64,000 nucleotides of DNA, from the NCBI RefSeq assembly GCF_905171775.1, contig NC_053492.1, positions 274,773,146 to 274,837,145 on the forward strand, written 5' to 3'. The notes under the pieces were generated by a model. That model saw nothing but the letters and a program-made list of their open reading frames with translations, made no database searches and was not told the DNA's origin. The DNA comes from Rana temporaria. Taxonomy: Eukaryota > Chordata > Amphibia > Anura > Ranidae. Shown piece after piece: positions 35,042 through 46,193 of this stretch. The stretch's first letter is position 1. Every line of letters begins with the position of its first letter. Both the position numbers and the translations under genes were made by a program.

Positions 35042-35906
35042 GGGTACGATGTACCCCATATCCATTCACTTAGGGTGGGGGGCCGGTATCTGGGGGCCTC
35101 CTTTATTAAAGGGGACTCCCAGATTCCGATAAGCCCCCCGCCCGCAGACCCCGACAACCAACGGCAAGGGTTGTCGGGAAGAGGTCCTGTCCTCATCAAC
35201 ATGGGGACAGGGTGCTCTGGGGTGGGGGGGCCCGCAGTGCGCCCCCCTGCCCCAGAGCACCCAACCCCCCATGTTGAGGGCATGCGGCCTGGCACGGCTC
35301 AGGAGGGGGGGGCGCTCGCTCGTCCCCACTCCCTTCCTGACCGGCCGGGTAGCGTGCTTTGGATACGGGTCTGGTATGGATTGTAGGGGGACCCCCTACG
35401 TCGATTTTTCGGCGTGGGGGGGTCTCCTTACAACCCATACCAGACCTAAGGGCCTGGTATGCTCCTGGGGGGGGGAACCCATGCCGGTTTTTTCTTTGAA
35501 AATTGGCATGGAGTTCTCCCTCTCAGGAATGCATGCTGAGCGACGCTGTCATTTTTTTTTATAATTATTTGTTTTCCCGGCGCGTCTTTTTTTTTTCACC
35601 CGTCGCAACTTTAGTGTCCCGTCGAAATTCTCAAAGCCGCCCGGCGTTAATTACGTTCGCGCGCTGCACGTCGGGAAAATGACGTCACACGCATGCGCAG
35701 TACGGCCGGCGCGGGAGCGCGCCTCATTTAAATTTTAAACGCCCCCAGGAGAGGAGGACCGCCTTACGACGGCGGCACTTAAGTTACACGGCCTGAAATT
35801 TCTAGGTAAGTGCTTTGACGATCGGGCACTTAGGTAGAGATTTTAAGTCAGTGTAACTTAACTGCTGAAATTTAAGTTAGGCTACGTTTTTGGGAATTTG
35901 GCCCAT

Positions 35907-37162
35907 AGTACTGTATTAGACTTTTTGCGGCACAGGTGTTTTGTAGGCAACAATATGGGAATCACAATTTTGATATTTTTCTGCAGATCAGGGTAATCTG
36001 TGTATACCTAATAAGAGATGGTTTTGGAGTACAGACTGTGGTTTTGCAACACTGTAACAATATAAAACATGGGACCGCAAACAACATTTTAAAAACAGAT
36101 CAAGTACAGGTCAGAAGAAGGTAAAAATGCAGGTCGAATGTACCTGTCATCGAATTCTAAAATCCCAAAAGCTTTTTAAACTGATGTCAAACTGTTGCTG
36201 TTCACACATGCCCAAACCACATTGGCATAGGCCTTAAAAGCTGAAAGTTAGGTGAAGTTTACACTATTACTGCATTAAAGCGATAATAAACCCAAATCAC
36301 CGCTGAATTCTGGCAGCTCTTCTCTCTCTGCATCCAGTTACAAATGTCAAGTTTCACACATTGAGCAGCAGAGCCGCTCAGTGTGTGAAACTGCCAGTGG
36401 AGTGTGGGGAAGAGAGGAGTACAGTCAGTAATCGGCCAAATTTGTACAATAATTGGCCGATGTCGATTTCTTAAAAAAGGCCAAATATCAGCCAATATAT
36501 CGGTCGACCTCTAGTGTTGAGACAAATAATTTACCACTAAACAGGGGTGTCTGATAATGGTCAGTTTTTATTAATTTATGTAAACCCTTTATCCCCAAAA
36601 AAGTTTCTGTATCTGATTAAAAAGTGTTGGAGTTCAGCTTTAATTGTTAGTCAAGTCCATCTACATCTGCTAGTGCAACTAACAGTGGTATAAAGGTGGG
36701 GGGGGGGTCTGTGTTGTAAAAGGGGGGATGTAATGTGAAGGGAGGTCTAGGAAGGATGTAAAGTAAGGGACTGAGGGCACTGATGTAAAGGGGGTTTTGT
36801 GATGTAAAGGGGGGCTGGGATGTGAAGAGGGGAGTGAGGACACGGATGTAAAGACTCGTTCACACTTATGCAGAGATCTGTTTTTCTGCACTGAAAAAAA
36901 AACAAAAAACAGGTCACTGCAAGAGCAATACACACAGAGCTGACAGACAGGCAGGGAGGGGAGGGGGAGGAGGACACGGGAGCACATAGGAGACAGATAG
37001 CAGAGCTGCGGATGACAGAGGCAGGTAAACGGATGACGGTGTCAGGGCTCAGCAGCCATGATATACCGTGGTCAGTTTACAAAGGAGAGGGTATAGCCAG
37101 GTTTTTTAGGTGTTACAGGGGGCTAAATTTCACAGCACAAGCACTGTGTAGTATAACATGCT
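35907..37162. other. Repeat fragments without gene
   Basis: 36427-36517 resembles one end of a hAT element (GTCGACCTCTAG end; GGCCAAATATCAGCCAATA). 36690-36850 is a degenerate GATGTAAAGGGG tandem array. The 102-aa and 76-aa minus ORFs over the latter are artefacts. Confidence 0.4.
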
Positions 37163-37400
37163 TTAACTACTTCAGCCCTGGAAGGATTTACCCCCTTAAT
37201 GACCAGGCCATTATTTGCAATACGGCACTGCGTCGATTTAACTGACAATTGAACAACGATGTACCCAAAATGTGTGAGCTTTCTTTTGGTGGTATCTGAT
37301 CACCTCTTCGGTTTTTATTTTTTGCGCTATAACCAAAAAAAGACAGACAAAAAAAAAACACAAAATATTGTACTTTTTGCTACAATAAATACCCCCCCCC
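37163..37400 (-). mobile_element. TTAA-family fragment with conserved core
   Basis: Starts CTACTTCAGCCCTGG after TTAA and carries TTTGGTGGTATCTGATCACC. It is truncated on the right in a C-run near 37390. Confidence 0.65.
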
Positions 37401-37419
37401 CCTCCCAAAAAAAAAATGT

Positions 37420-37560
37420 TTTCCTACAGCTTACCTGTAAAATCCTTTTCTTGGAGTACATCATGGGACACAGAGCAGTGATTTACTACATGGGTTATAC
37501 GACTCCTAGCTTCTCTATCTGGCTAGGCTGTACTCAGAAGGAGTAGCTTAATGTGTTTGG
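37420..37560. mobile_element. Possible DIRS-type terminal fragment
   Basis: CAGCTTACCTGTAAAATCC followed by TCATGGGACACAGAG resembles terminal regions I associate with frog DIRS elements. No ORF supports it. Confidence 0.25.
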
Positions 37561-37859
37561 GGGTGTAATTTTAAGTATGCCTGTGCTGGGTGTAAAGAAA
37601 TTTCTTATTAATTGACAACTTTGTGCAAAACAAAAAAAAATCATATTCTATCCACATTTTTCAAAAACTTTTGGATAAAAAAAAGTAATTTCCAAAAGAC
37701 TCACTATGCCTAAGACATGGACGAGAGGGCATCCGTGATAGGCGGAACACTAAACACAGTGTCTCCTGGGAAGCGGAGTGTTTTTCCTATCACGGAACAG
37801 CAGAAAGAGGGGCGCGGCTTTTGAAAAATGGACGGACGAGGTCTGCATGTCATGTCACG

Positions 37860-38095
37860 GATAAGGTAAGCAGTGAAACACTAAGGCATGTTATTGGGCA
37901 CAGTGAGGCATGTTGTGGCGCACAGTGAGGCATGTAGTGGGGCACAGTTAAGCATGTAATTGGGCACAGTGTAGCATGTAGTGGCGCACAGTGAGGCATG
38001 TAATTGGGCACAGTGATGCATGTAATTGGGCACAGTGAGGCATGTAATGGTGCACAGTCTGGCATGTAATGGCACAGTGAGGTGAGGCGAGGCAT
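37860..38095 (+). repeat. ~23-bp minisatellite, about 10 units
   Basis: Units of the type GGCATGTAATTGGGCACAGTGA. Repetitive ORFs on the minus strand (HASLCPITCL-like) are translations of the array. It lies inside a MITE remnant whose right end reads TAGCCGGCAAATGCGGTA (about 38152-38169). Confidence 0.8.
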
Positions 38096-38164
38096 GACTA
38101 GTAGATAGGGGGTCGTCTTATACAGTGAGTATATCCCAAAACCAACATTTTAGCCGGCAAATGC

Positions 38165-38167
<3 letters not shown>

Positions 38168-38214
<47 letters not shown>
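38168..38214. repeat. (TA)n microsatellite
   Basis: Uninterrupted TA dinucleotides followed by TG-rich sequence. Confidence 0.95.
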
Positions 38215-38217
<3 letters not shown>

Positions 38218-38763
38218 ATGTACTTTATGTGTGTAAGTACTGTATGTATGTGTGTATAATTATATGCATGTGTGTGTGTTTGCGCATTACTTTTAATCTT
38301 GACCCCGAATCTCGTACAATCAGAGCTGTTTTTTTTTTAGGCTTCTTCACAATACCAGCTGAGAATGTGCATCCTGTGAATAGCAATCCATGCTCAGAGC
38401 GCTTTTCAGTGGCATTAGCCATATAGTGAAGAGGCAAAATGTCACCTCCTCACCACCTGTTTTAACCACTTTAAGACAACCCACCGCCAACGCTGTATCC
38501 TGGCCTAGGCCAACAAGGCCCAGGCTTAGGGCAGCACTTTTTAGGGGGGCAGCATGGAAAGAGTCCCCGCCGTTAGTGTAGCGCCCCCATAAAGCGGCTG
38601 CACTGCTTCTGGTATGCGGGCGGCCAGCATTCCGCAACTGTGGGGAGCAGTGCTGCTTCTAATTTTGACTGTCCTATCATCATGGACCACAAACCTGCTG
38701 CACCATTGGCATGGTTATATCTTCTTAGTCCTCTCCATAAAATTAGCAGAAATGTGTGCTTAA

Positions 38764-39760
38764 CCACTTACCCCCCGGAACATATTGCTGCCTAAAGACC
38801 AGAGTACTTTTTGCGATTCGGGACTGCGTCGCTTTAACAGACAATTGCGCGGTCGTGCGACGTGGCTCCCAAACAAAATTGGCGTCCTTTTTTTCCCACA
38901 AATAGAGCTTTCTTTTGGTGGTATTTGATCACCTCTGCGTTTTTTATTTTTTGCGCTATAAACAAAAATAGAGCGACAATTTTGAAAAAAATGAATATTT
39001 TTTACTTTTTGCTGTAATAAATATCCCCCAAAAATATATAAAAAAACATTTTTTTTCCTCAGTTTAGGCCGATACGTATTCTTCTACATATTTTTCGTAA
39101 AAAAAATCGCAATAAGCGTTTATTGATTGGTTTGCGCAAAAGTTATAGCGTTTACAAAATAGGGGGTATTTTTATGGCATTTTTATTAATATTTTTTTTA
39201 CTAGTAATGGCGGCGATCAGCGATTTTTTTTTCGGTATTGCGACATTATGGCGGACACTTCGGACATTTTTGACACATTTTTGGGACCATTGGCATTTTT
39301 ATAGCGATCAGTGCTATAAAAATGCATTAGATTACTATAAAAATGCCACTGGCAGTGAAGGGGTTAACACTAGGGGGCGGGGAAGGGGTTAAGTATGCCT
39401 GGGTGTGTTCTTACTGTGGGGGGGGGGGTGGCCTCACTAGGGGAAACACTGATTTTCTGTTCATACATTGTATGAACAGAAAATCAGCATTTCCCCTGCT
39501 GACAGGAACGAGAGCTGTGTGTTTACACACACAGCTCCCGTTCCCCGCTCTGTACCGAGCGATCGCGTGTGCCCGGCGGCGATCGCGCCCGCCGGGCACA
39601 CGCACGGGAGTCGGGGGCGAGCGGGGAGCGCGCGCGCGCGCCTCCGGCGGCGCGCACGCGCCCCCTAGTGGCGGCTATACGATAGGACGTATAGCTACGG
39701 GCTCTCGCCCAGGAGAGCCGACCTGCCGCCGTATAATGACGGTGGCTGGTCGGCTACTAG
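38764..39760 (-). mobile_element. TTAA MITE, CCACTTACCCC-type copy
   Basis: Flanked by TTAA at 38760-38763 and 39761-39764. It has the same layout as 22030-22953, including the conserved core near 38920-38945 and a GC-rich right end. ORFs of 64-144 aa at 39343-39777 mirror the GC-rich palindromes. Confidence 0.8.
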
Positions 39761-39764
39761 TTAA

Positions 39765-39960
39765 AGTAGAACTATAATCAACACTTTTTTTCCATTTTGG
39801 ATAGAGTACGGGAGGGTTTTAGCCCCTGTCAGTTTATTTTTTACCATCCCTGTCCCATTGCAGAGATTTCCCTTCACTTCCTGCCCCATAGCCAAACAGG
39901 AAGTGATAGGAAATCTATGCAAATTAAGGGAATCTAATGCCCTCACCCCCCCAGGCCCTA
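39765..39960. mobile_element. TTAA MITE fragment abutting the previous one
   Basis: Starts AGTAGAACTATAATC directly after the shared TTAA (39761-39764). The right end is not found. Confidence 0.4.
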
Positions 39961-40199
39961 AGAACTAGTGTTCCCACTAGAAAACTTCAGGGCGGGTCTT
40001 AAATAGAAAGGGATGTGGCCTTGACAGGAAGGGGTGCGTCATATTTAAATTAGGGGGTGCACAAATTCAGTCAGGCCTAGGGCAGCACAAAACTTAAATA
40101 CACTACTGCCCATCGCACATATACTGCGGCAGGGTGGCTCTATTGCGTAAAACAATGTACCTTGCGTTGTTTCATGTAATAAATACTGTTTTTTACATA

Positions 40200-40669
40200 C
40201 TGTCACCAGTCGATGTCCCTGATTACACCCATTATATGATAACGCTGTACTGCACTGGTGACAGTATGTAAAAAATATATATATTTATATAACAGAAACG
40301 AAGAAAAACTTTTTTTTTTTTCAATATGTATGGTCTATTACAAAATGTATTTGTGTGAACGAAATGATACAACTTCATTTGGGTACAGTGTAACATGACG
40401 ACGTAATTGTCATTCAAAGTGTGAGAGCGCTAGGGTTGCCAACTCATCCCTTTAAAACAGAACACATATTAATTACACAGGTTCTGAGGCTAATTTAATG
40501 CAAATAAGGCACCAAGTGAGTTTAATTACCTCCTTAATCAGCCACAGAACCTGTGTAATTAATATGTGTTCTGTTTTAAAGGGATGAGTTGGCAACCCTA
40601 GAGAGCGCTGAAAGCTGAAAATTGGCCTGGGCAGGAAGGGAGTAAAAATGCCCAGTATTGAAGTGGTTA
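40200..40669 (+). mobile_element. TTAA-family 3' part, interrupted by a hAT MITE
   Basis: Its right end GCCCAGTATTGAAGTGG precedes TTAA (about 40669-40672). The left boundary is unclear. The hAT MITE at 40431-40600 splits GAGAGCGC. Confidence 0.55.
40431..40600. mobile_element. Foldback hAT MITE with exact 8-bp TSD
   Basis: 170 bp with ~55-bp inverted arms beginning TAGGGTTGCCAACTCATCC. Flanked by GAGAGCGC at 40423-40430 and 40601-40608. Confidence 0.92.
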
Positions 40670-40691
40670 ATTTGTAATGTGGACGTCATTC

Positions 40692-41067
40692 TTAGGCTGG
40701 GTTCACACTACGATTTTCCCGTCCGTCAGCCGCATACGATTTCAGTATTGAAAACGTACAGGCCCGGACGGGAAAACGTATAGATAGACAATGCATTGCA
40801 AATCGTATGCACTCAGATGCATCCGGGTGCGTACGATTTGCTGGCAAAACGTTTTTTAAACGTACGCAAAACCGTGTTCAACCACGGTTTTGCGGCCGTT
40901 TTTAAAACAGTATGGCAAACACATACGTTTTCCTTTAACATTAATGTCAATGGAAAACGCACATATGTGCGGTTCCATACGTTCCCGTCCGTTTCAGCCG
41001 CATACGGTTTTTCATATAAATCGTATGCGGCTGACGGATGGGAAAACCGTAGTGTGAACCCAGCCTA
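40692..41067. mobile_element. MITE with GGCTGGGTTCACACTACG ends
   Basis: TTAGGCTGGGTTCACAC and GTGTGAACCCAGCCTAA are inverted for about 50 bp (through CCGTCAGCCGCATACG). The target duplication is ambiguous because TA is part of the palindromic flank. Confidence 0.7.
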
Positions 41068-41329
41068 ACTAATGATGTTACTTGCATTGAGTGTGCAGTT
41101 ACAGTGAAAATAGTAACATGGTGTAACATTAGTCCAGGAACCGCAGTCTGTACGTTCTTCTCACTGTTGTTATGTAAACACGAGTCCACTGTATAGAGAA
41201 GTTACATTGTGGCTGTAGCAGCATATGACACAATGATACACCAGTGTACGAGCCACCCTCAGTACTGGGGACCACGGCGGCACCTCACACACACCCCACA
41301 CTCACACCTCACACACTCATACATACGGG

Positions 41330-41540
41330 GCTTCATTGTACCTGGCCGGGTGTTTGCGCTGTCCTGTTGCTAGGGACTTCGCTTTCGGTTGCCAAGCAAA
41401 GTTTGGAACCACCTGCTTTACGTCACGCCGTCCGGCGTTGCCGAAGGCTCCGCCCACTTGTTACTGCGGCGTGTAGTTGTGGGAAGTGTTGTGGAACGTG
41501 GAGTGAAGTTCCAGTGGGCGGCTATGGGCTGTACTGCAGT
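41330..41540. promoter_or_regulatory. Candidate CpG-rich promoter with CRE-like and X-box-like motifs
   Basis: A locally CpG-dense stretch with no repeat ends. It contains GTTGCTAGGGAC and GTTGCCAAGCAAAG (X-box-like), TTACGTCACG (CRE-like) and CTCCGCCCA (Sp1-like). No ORF or exon could be tied to it, so strand and target are unknown. Confidence 0.35.
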
Positions 41541-41924
41541 GTAATACTCTTTGCAGGGAACGTGTCAGTGAAATGCTATAAAAGTAGCATGAGCTGACTA
41601 GAAGAGCACTGCTAATTAGCTGTGGTTTCCTTGGTCTAAAGTGTAATGTACTGAGGAGCGTCGAAGGCAAGGAAGGGACACGTTGACTTGCATTGACTAG
41701 AAATTAAAGTGTTTGAGAACATTTTGGGGTGCACATTTCAGATGACGTGTGACCAGACAGGATGGAAAGCAAACCACACTGGGCAAGGCCATCTTTAAAA
41801 TTGATTGGACTCAAACATTTTCTTGGACCCCCAGCCCACCCTATGCAATTTCCATCTCCTCCTGCTCTGATACATACAATAAATAACAGCTAGACTCAAA
41901 ATCAGTTTACTGCAGCAGATCAGG
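41541..41924. other. Stretch without gene
   Basis: No coding or repeat signal recognised. It lies between the candidate promoter and the minisatellite. Confidence 0.4.
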
Positions 41925-43015
41925 CAGTGATTGGTTGCTAAAGGTTACAGTAAATTACTACAGCTCACTGACTGGTAGCTAGAGGTTACAGCTCACTGAT
42001 TAGTTGCTAAAGATTACAGCACACATTACCACTCACTGACTGGTTGCTAAAGGTTATAGCACGTTACTACTCCCTGACTGGTTGCTAGAGGTCACAGCGC
42101 ACATTACTGCTCACTGACTGGTTGCTAGAGGTTACAGTACACATTAAAGCGGTTGTAAACCCGCATATAATTTTTTTTTTATTTACTACTGCAAGGCAAA
42201 AGTCATAATGAGCTAGTATGTACCGCATATTAGCTCATTATGAAATACTTACCTCGGAACGAGGTAGGGAACTTACCTGGTCCACGCCGAGCCTGAGCGT
42301 GTCCTCCGGGTATCGCCGCTCCAGCGCTGTGATTGGCTGGAGCGGCGATGACGTCACTCCCGCGCATGCGCGCAGGAGATTTCCTTTCCGGCATGGGTCG
42401 GCGGGGCCGGCCCTTCAGCCGAGGATCCCCCCTGCGCATGCGCCGCTGCAATCAGCAGCGCATTGCGAGGGAAATATCTCCTAAACCGTACAGGTTTAGG
42501 AGATATTCTTTATACCTACAGGTAAGCCTTATTATATAGGCTTACCTGTAGGCAAAAGTCAAAAAAGTGGGTTTACAACCACTTTAACGCTCGCTAATTA
42601 TTTGCTAGTGGTTATAGCATATTATTCCTGCTTGTTAATTGGTTGCTAGAGGTTACTACACATCCTTAGTGCTCACTGATTTGTTTCTAGAGGTTACAGC
42701 ACATCATTTATGTTTGCCGATTGGTTGCTAGAGGTTACTGCACATCCTTACTGCTCACTGATTGGTTGCTAGAAGTTGCTGTGCATTATTACCGCTCATG
42801 ATTGGTTGCTAGAGGTTACTGCACACCTTTACTGCTCGTTGATTGGTTGTTGTGCATTATTACCGCTCATAATTGGTTGCTAGAGGTTATTATGCATCTC
42901 TACTGCACATCCTTACTGCTCACTGATTGGTTGCTAGAGGTTACTGCGCATCATTACCGCTCATTGGTTGGTTGCTAGAGGTTACTGTGCATCATTATTG
43001 CTCACTGATTGGTTG
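41925..43015 (+). repeat. ~40-bp minisatellite of ATTGGTTGCTAGAGG units, split by a MITE
   Basis: About 17 imperfect units of TGATTGGTTGCTAGAGG followed by TTAC and a CTCACTG spacer, at roughly 40-bp spacing. The array is interrupted at 42148-42583 by a TTAA MITE, so it is older than that insertion. Confidence 0.88.
42148..42583. mobile_element. TTAA MITE inside the minisatellite
   Basis: Ends AGCGGTTGTAAACCC and GGGTTTACAACCACT, flanked by TTAA at 42144-42147 and 42584-42587. It contains paired AGGTTTAGGAGATA-type inner repeats. Confidence 0.85.
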
Positions 43016-43846
43016 CAGCCCACAGCATTCCCCTTCACATTAGAGTTCTCACTGACATTAGGGATTGCTTGCCTGGCTGCAGGAAATTTTGGAACAGGCA
43101 TGCAGCCATAGGACTCTGGATCAGCATGCTTGGTCTCAGGTTAACTTAGCTTGGCAGCCAGGCAGCTGACATTTTCAGTAGAAGAGTAGCAGCCCCCCAT
43201 ATTAGGACAGTGAGCTCATGCTGGGTTCTGTGGCACCTGTGGGTAAGGCCTGCTGCTGGTCCTAGATTTCCTTCACCCTCCTCTGGCAGCTGACAATCAG
43301 CACATAGCGCTCCATACACCGTGACCCAGAGAGCCCACTTCACTACCCCAGGAACTGAACTTCCCCCACCCACACACAGCTGATACTCTGGGAAAATCAA
43401 ATCGCAGCACCAGTGACTTCCATTCAGCTGTCAGCAGCTAATTACTTCCCCAGCAACAAGTCCCCGAACAGAAAGTTCATCCAGCACAGCCACAGCATGC
43501 AATGTACTCTACTGGGATTTCCCGCTCCCGGCTCCCCCTCCTTTCTATACATAATGCCAGCTCCCCCCATCTGAGCATGCCCAAGTCAGCTGGCACAGGC
43601 TAAAGGGGCAGCTGCTTTGGGCCCCACAACAATGACTGTTTACCTGTAGGTACTGTGAAAATCTTCTAAACGTGCACCATTTAGGAGATATTGACTGTAG
43701 ATGCAGTCAGTGACATCACCGGTGCATGCACTCTGACAGAACGGCATATCTGCGCCATTCCTTCAGAGCCGTGCCGTAAACAGCACCTCCCGCGTGCATG
43801 CGCAGGAGTGACGTCATTGCTGGCAATGTATACTACACATTATAAC
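43016..43846. other. Stretch without gene; TTAA-family fragment at right
   Basis: 43621-43846 resembles the interior of 42148-42583 (TTTACCTGTAGGTA, GGAGATATTG, GTGACGTCATTGC). 43016-43620 has no recognised content. Confidence 0.4.
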
Positions 43847-43850
43847 TTAA

Positions 43851-44401
43851 AGTGATAGTAAAGGTTCGAATTTAAAAAAATTCAAATAACAAACATGTCA
43901 AACTTACCTCAGCTGTGCAGCTCGTTTTGCACAGACTGGCCCTGAACCACGTCTTCTGGGGTTCCTCGACGGCTGTCTTGGCTCCTCTCCGCATTAGATA
44001 ACCCCCCTGGGAAGCGCTTTCCCAAGGGGGTTACCATGCGGGCGCGCTCCCGAGTCCAGCATTTGTGTCCATAGACACGAATGCCGGATTCGGCCCTGCC
44101 CCTCCGACGCCCGTGTCATTGGATTTGATTGACAGCAGCACAAGCCAATGGCTGCGCTGCTATCAATCTATCCCTTGAAGAGCCGTGAAGACCGGGCCGA
44201 AATACAGCGCATTCTCAACGCGGGACTTTCAAGGACTCAGGTAAGTAAGCCGGGGGGCTGGGGGGGCCTGTAATTATCGGATGTTTTTTCACCTTAATGC
44301 ATGGGATGCATTAAGGTGAGAAAAACAGGAAGGTCTACAGCCCCTTTAAATGGCCTGGGGCCCAATTTTTAAAAGAAAATTATATGTGGTTTACTACCGC
44401 T
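43851..44401. mobile_element. TTAA MITE (AGTGATAGTAAAGG end)
   Basis: Flanked by TTAA at 43847-43850 and 44402-44405, with ends AGTGATAGTAAAGG and TTTACTACCGCT. It shares an ACCCCAGAAGAGG-type block, inverted, with 44452-44637. Confidence 0.65.
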
Positions 44402-44451
44402 TTAACCACGCCTCAAATCTGGCAACTTCCTCATCGTCACTTCGCCTTTAA

Positions 44452-44637
44452 AGGGGTTGTCCACCTTAGGAGAGCCTTCTCCAACGTGGGTACTTGATGT
44501 AGGGAGGAGCCACCAGCGTCACCGGGGGACCCCAGAAGAGGAGGACCGGGGCCACTCTGTGCAAAACGAACTGCACAGTGCAGGTAAGTATGACTTGTTT
44601 GTTATTTAAAAAAAAAAAAAAAGGTTTTACCACCCCT
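44452..44637. mobile_element. Short TTAA MITE (AGGGGTTGTCCACC end)
   Basis: TTAA at 44448-44451 on the left; right end GGTTTTACCACCCC followed by a decayed site (TTTAC). Contains GCAAAACGAACTGCACAG. Confidence 0.55.
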
Positions 44638-44731
44638 TTACACACACAGAGGGCATTTGCCAAACCTCACTAAAGCTTCAAAAAAGCATTAAAAGAACAT
44701 AAAAAAACGTTAAAGCAGTAGGCACTTTAAC

Positions 44732-46193
44732 CACTAGCTGACAGCCGTACGACTTTGTACGGCCGCAGCGCGGCTCTAAATCTCTAACAGGCCGTGTTTT
44801 TACGGCCGACCCTTTCCTCGTTCCCCGCGCGCGCTTCCGACCGCGCAGTGCGGAACTACTGTGCTGGCCGTGTCCCCTGGACACAGCCAAACACAGACCG
44901 CGGTAAATAGCCAATCACAGCGGCTATTTACAGCGCGATCTGTGCGGCCAATGAGGGATGATCTCAAATGTAAACATATGAGATCATCTCTCATTGCCGT
45001 CTCTCTCTCCTCACACAGACACCGCGTGTGAGGAGAGAGAGAACGATTGTACGTTTTTTGCTACAAAAAGTAAAAAAAAAGTGAAAAGTGACAGTGACAA
45101 AGTGCCCATCAGCGCCCAATCAGTGCCTACCTGTACCACCTGGTACCACCTGTACCCACCTGTGCCACCAGTACCACCTGTGGCCACCTGTACCACCTGT
45201 GCCCACCTGTGCCACCAGTACTACCTGTGCCTACCTGTGCGACCAGTACCGCCCGTGCCATCAGTACCGCATGTGCCACCAGTACCGCCTGTGCCACCAG
45301 TACCGCCTGTGCCCACCTGTGATCAGTGCCCATCTGCCGCCTCATCAGTGCCCACCTGTGTCCCCAGTACCACCTGTGCCCCCAGTACCACAAGTACTGC
45401 CTGTGCCACCACTACCGCCTGTGCCATCAGTACCGCCTGTGCCACCAGTACCGCCTGTGCCCACCTGTGATCAGGGCCCATCTGTAACACCTCCTCAGTG
45501 CCCATCTGTGCAATCAGTACACATCTGTGCTGCCTCATCGGTGTACATCTGTTCCACCACCTCAGTACCCATCTCTGCCACCTCAGTCCCCATCTCTGCC
45601 ACCTCAGTCCCCATCTCTGCCACCTCAGTCCCCGTCTCTGCCACCTCAGTCCCCGTCTCTGCCCATCTGTGCCACCTCAGTGCACATCTGTGCCACACAC
45701 AAAAATGGGTAATTTGGGGGGCATTTGTACTTTCCTGGCTTGTTAGGGTCTCAAGAAATGAGATAGGCCTTCAGTACATCAGGTGTGATCAGATGTGATA
45801 ATTTATTATGATTTGCACTATAGCTTGTAGACTCTAAAACTTTCACACAGGCCAAATAATTTCCAAAAACTTTGGGTTATTTTTATCAAAGACATGTAGC
45901 AGTATAAATTGTGGCCAAAATGTATAAAGAAAAATTAATAATTTGCAAAATTTTATCACAGAAACTAAGAAATTTTTTTTTTTTTTCAAAATTTTCGGTC
46001 TTTTTTCATTAATAGCGCAAGAAATTAAAAACCCAGAGGTGATCAAATACCACCAAAAGAGGAAAAAAAGGACAAAAAAATAATTTGGGTACAGTGTTGC
46101 ATGACTGAGTAATTGTCATTCAAAGTGTGAGAGCACGGAAAGCTGAAAATTGGTCTGGTCAGGAGGGTGTTTAAGTGCCCAGTATGGAAGTGG
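44732..46193 (+). mobile_element. TTAA element with internal minisatellite
   Basis: Flanked by TTAA at 44728-44731 and 46194-46197. It starts CCACTAGCTGACAGCC and ends GTATGGAAGTGG. The conserved core AGAGGTGATCAAATACCACC lies near 46035-46054. It is longer than sister copies because of the tandem repeat at 45110-45700. Confidence 0.8.
45110..45700 (+). repeat. Minisatellite, 18-bp then 21-bp units
   Basis: CCTGTGCCACCAGTACCG-type units give way to CCCATCTCTGCCACCTCAG-type units. Proline/threonine/cysteine-rich ORFs on plus (158 and 236 aa) and their minus-strand mirrors are artefacts. Confidence 0.9.

Larger units (their letters stand above)
33476..35532. repeat. Near-perfect inverted repeat, about 1.03-kb arms, ~10-nt spacer
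   Basis: Matching positions such as 34464-34473 with 34560-34569 and 34483-34489 with 34544-34550 place the axis near 34516.5. The outermost clear match is GCATTCC 33476-33482 with GGAATGC 35526-35532, the offset implying about 25 bp of indels. Both arms carry the same ORF, TATA-like box, polyadenylation signal and CT-rich tracts in mirror image. Confidence 0.9.
33124..35906. mobile_element. Foldback (giant palindromic) non-autonomous element
   Basis: The outer ends GGGCCTGATTCTCAAAAG and a divergent inverted counterpart ending TTGGGAATTTGGCCC enclose about 350 bp of flank on each side of a near-perfect 2-kb palindrome. No transposase is present and I found no clean target duplication. The superfamily is undetermined; the end type is loosely like the Harbinger-like MITEs here. 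Confidence 0.7.

Noticed and set aside
40692..41067. 3-bp target duplication TTA/TAA for this MITE
   Set aside because: The two flanks are inverted, not direct copies, so they are part of the terminal palindrome and do not prove a TSD.
45088..45798. 236-aa proline/cysteine-rich ORF as a secreted repeat protein
   Set aside because: It lies wholly on a minisatellite in a TTAA element, has no signal peptide and has mirror ORFs on the other strand.
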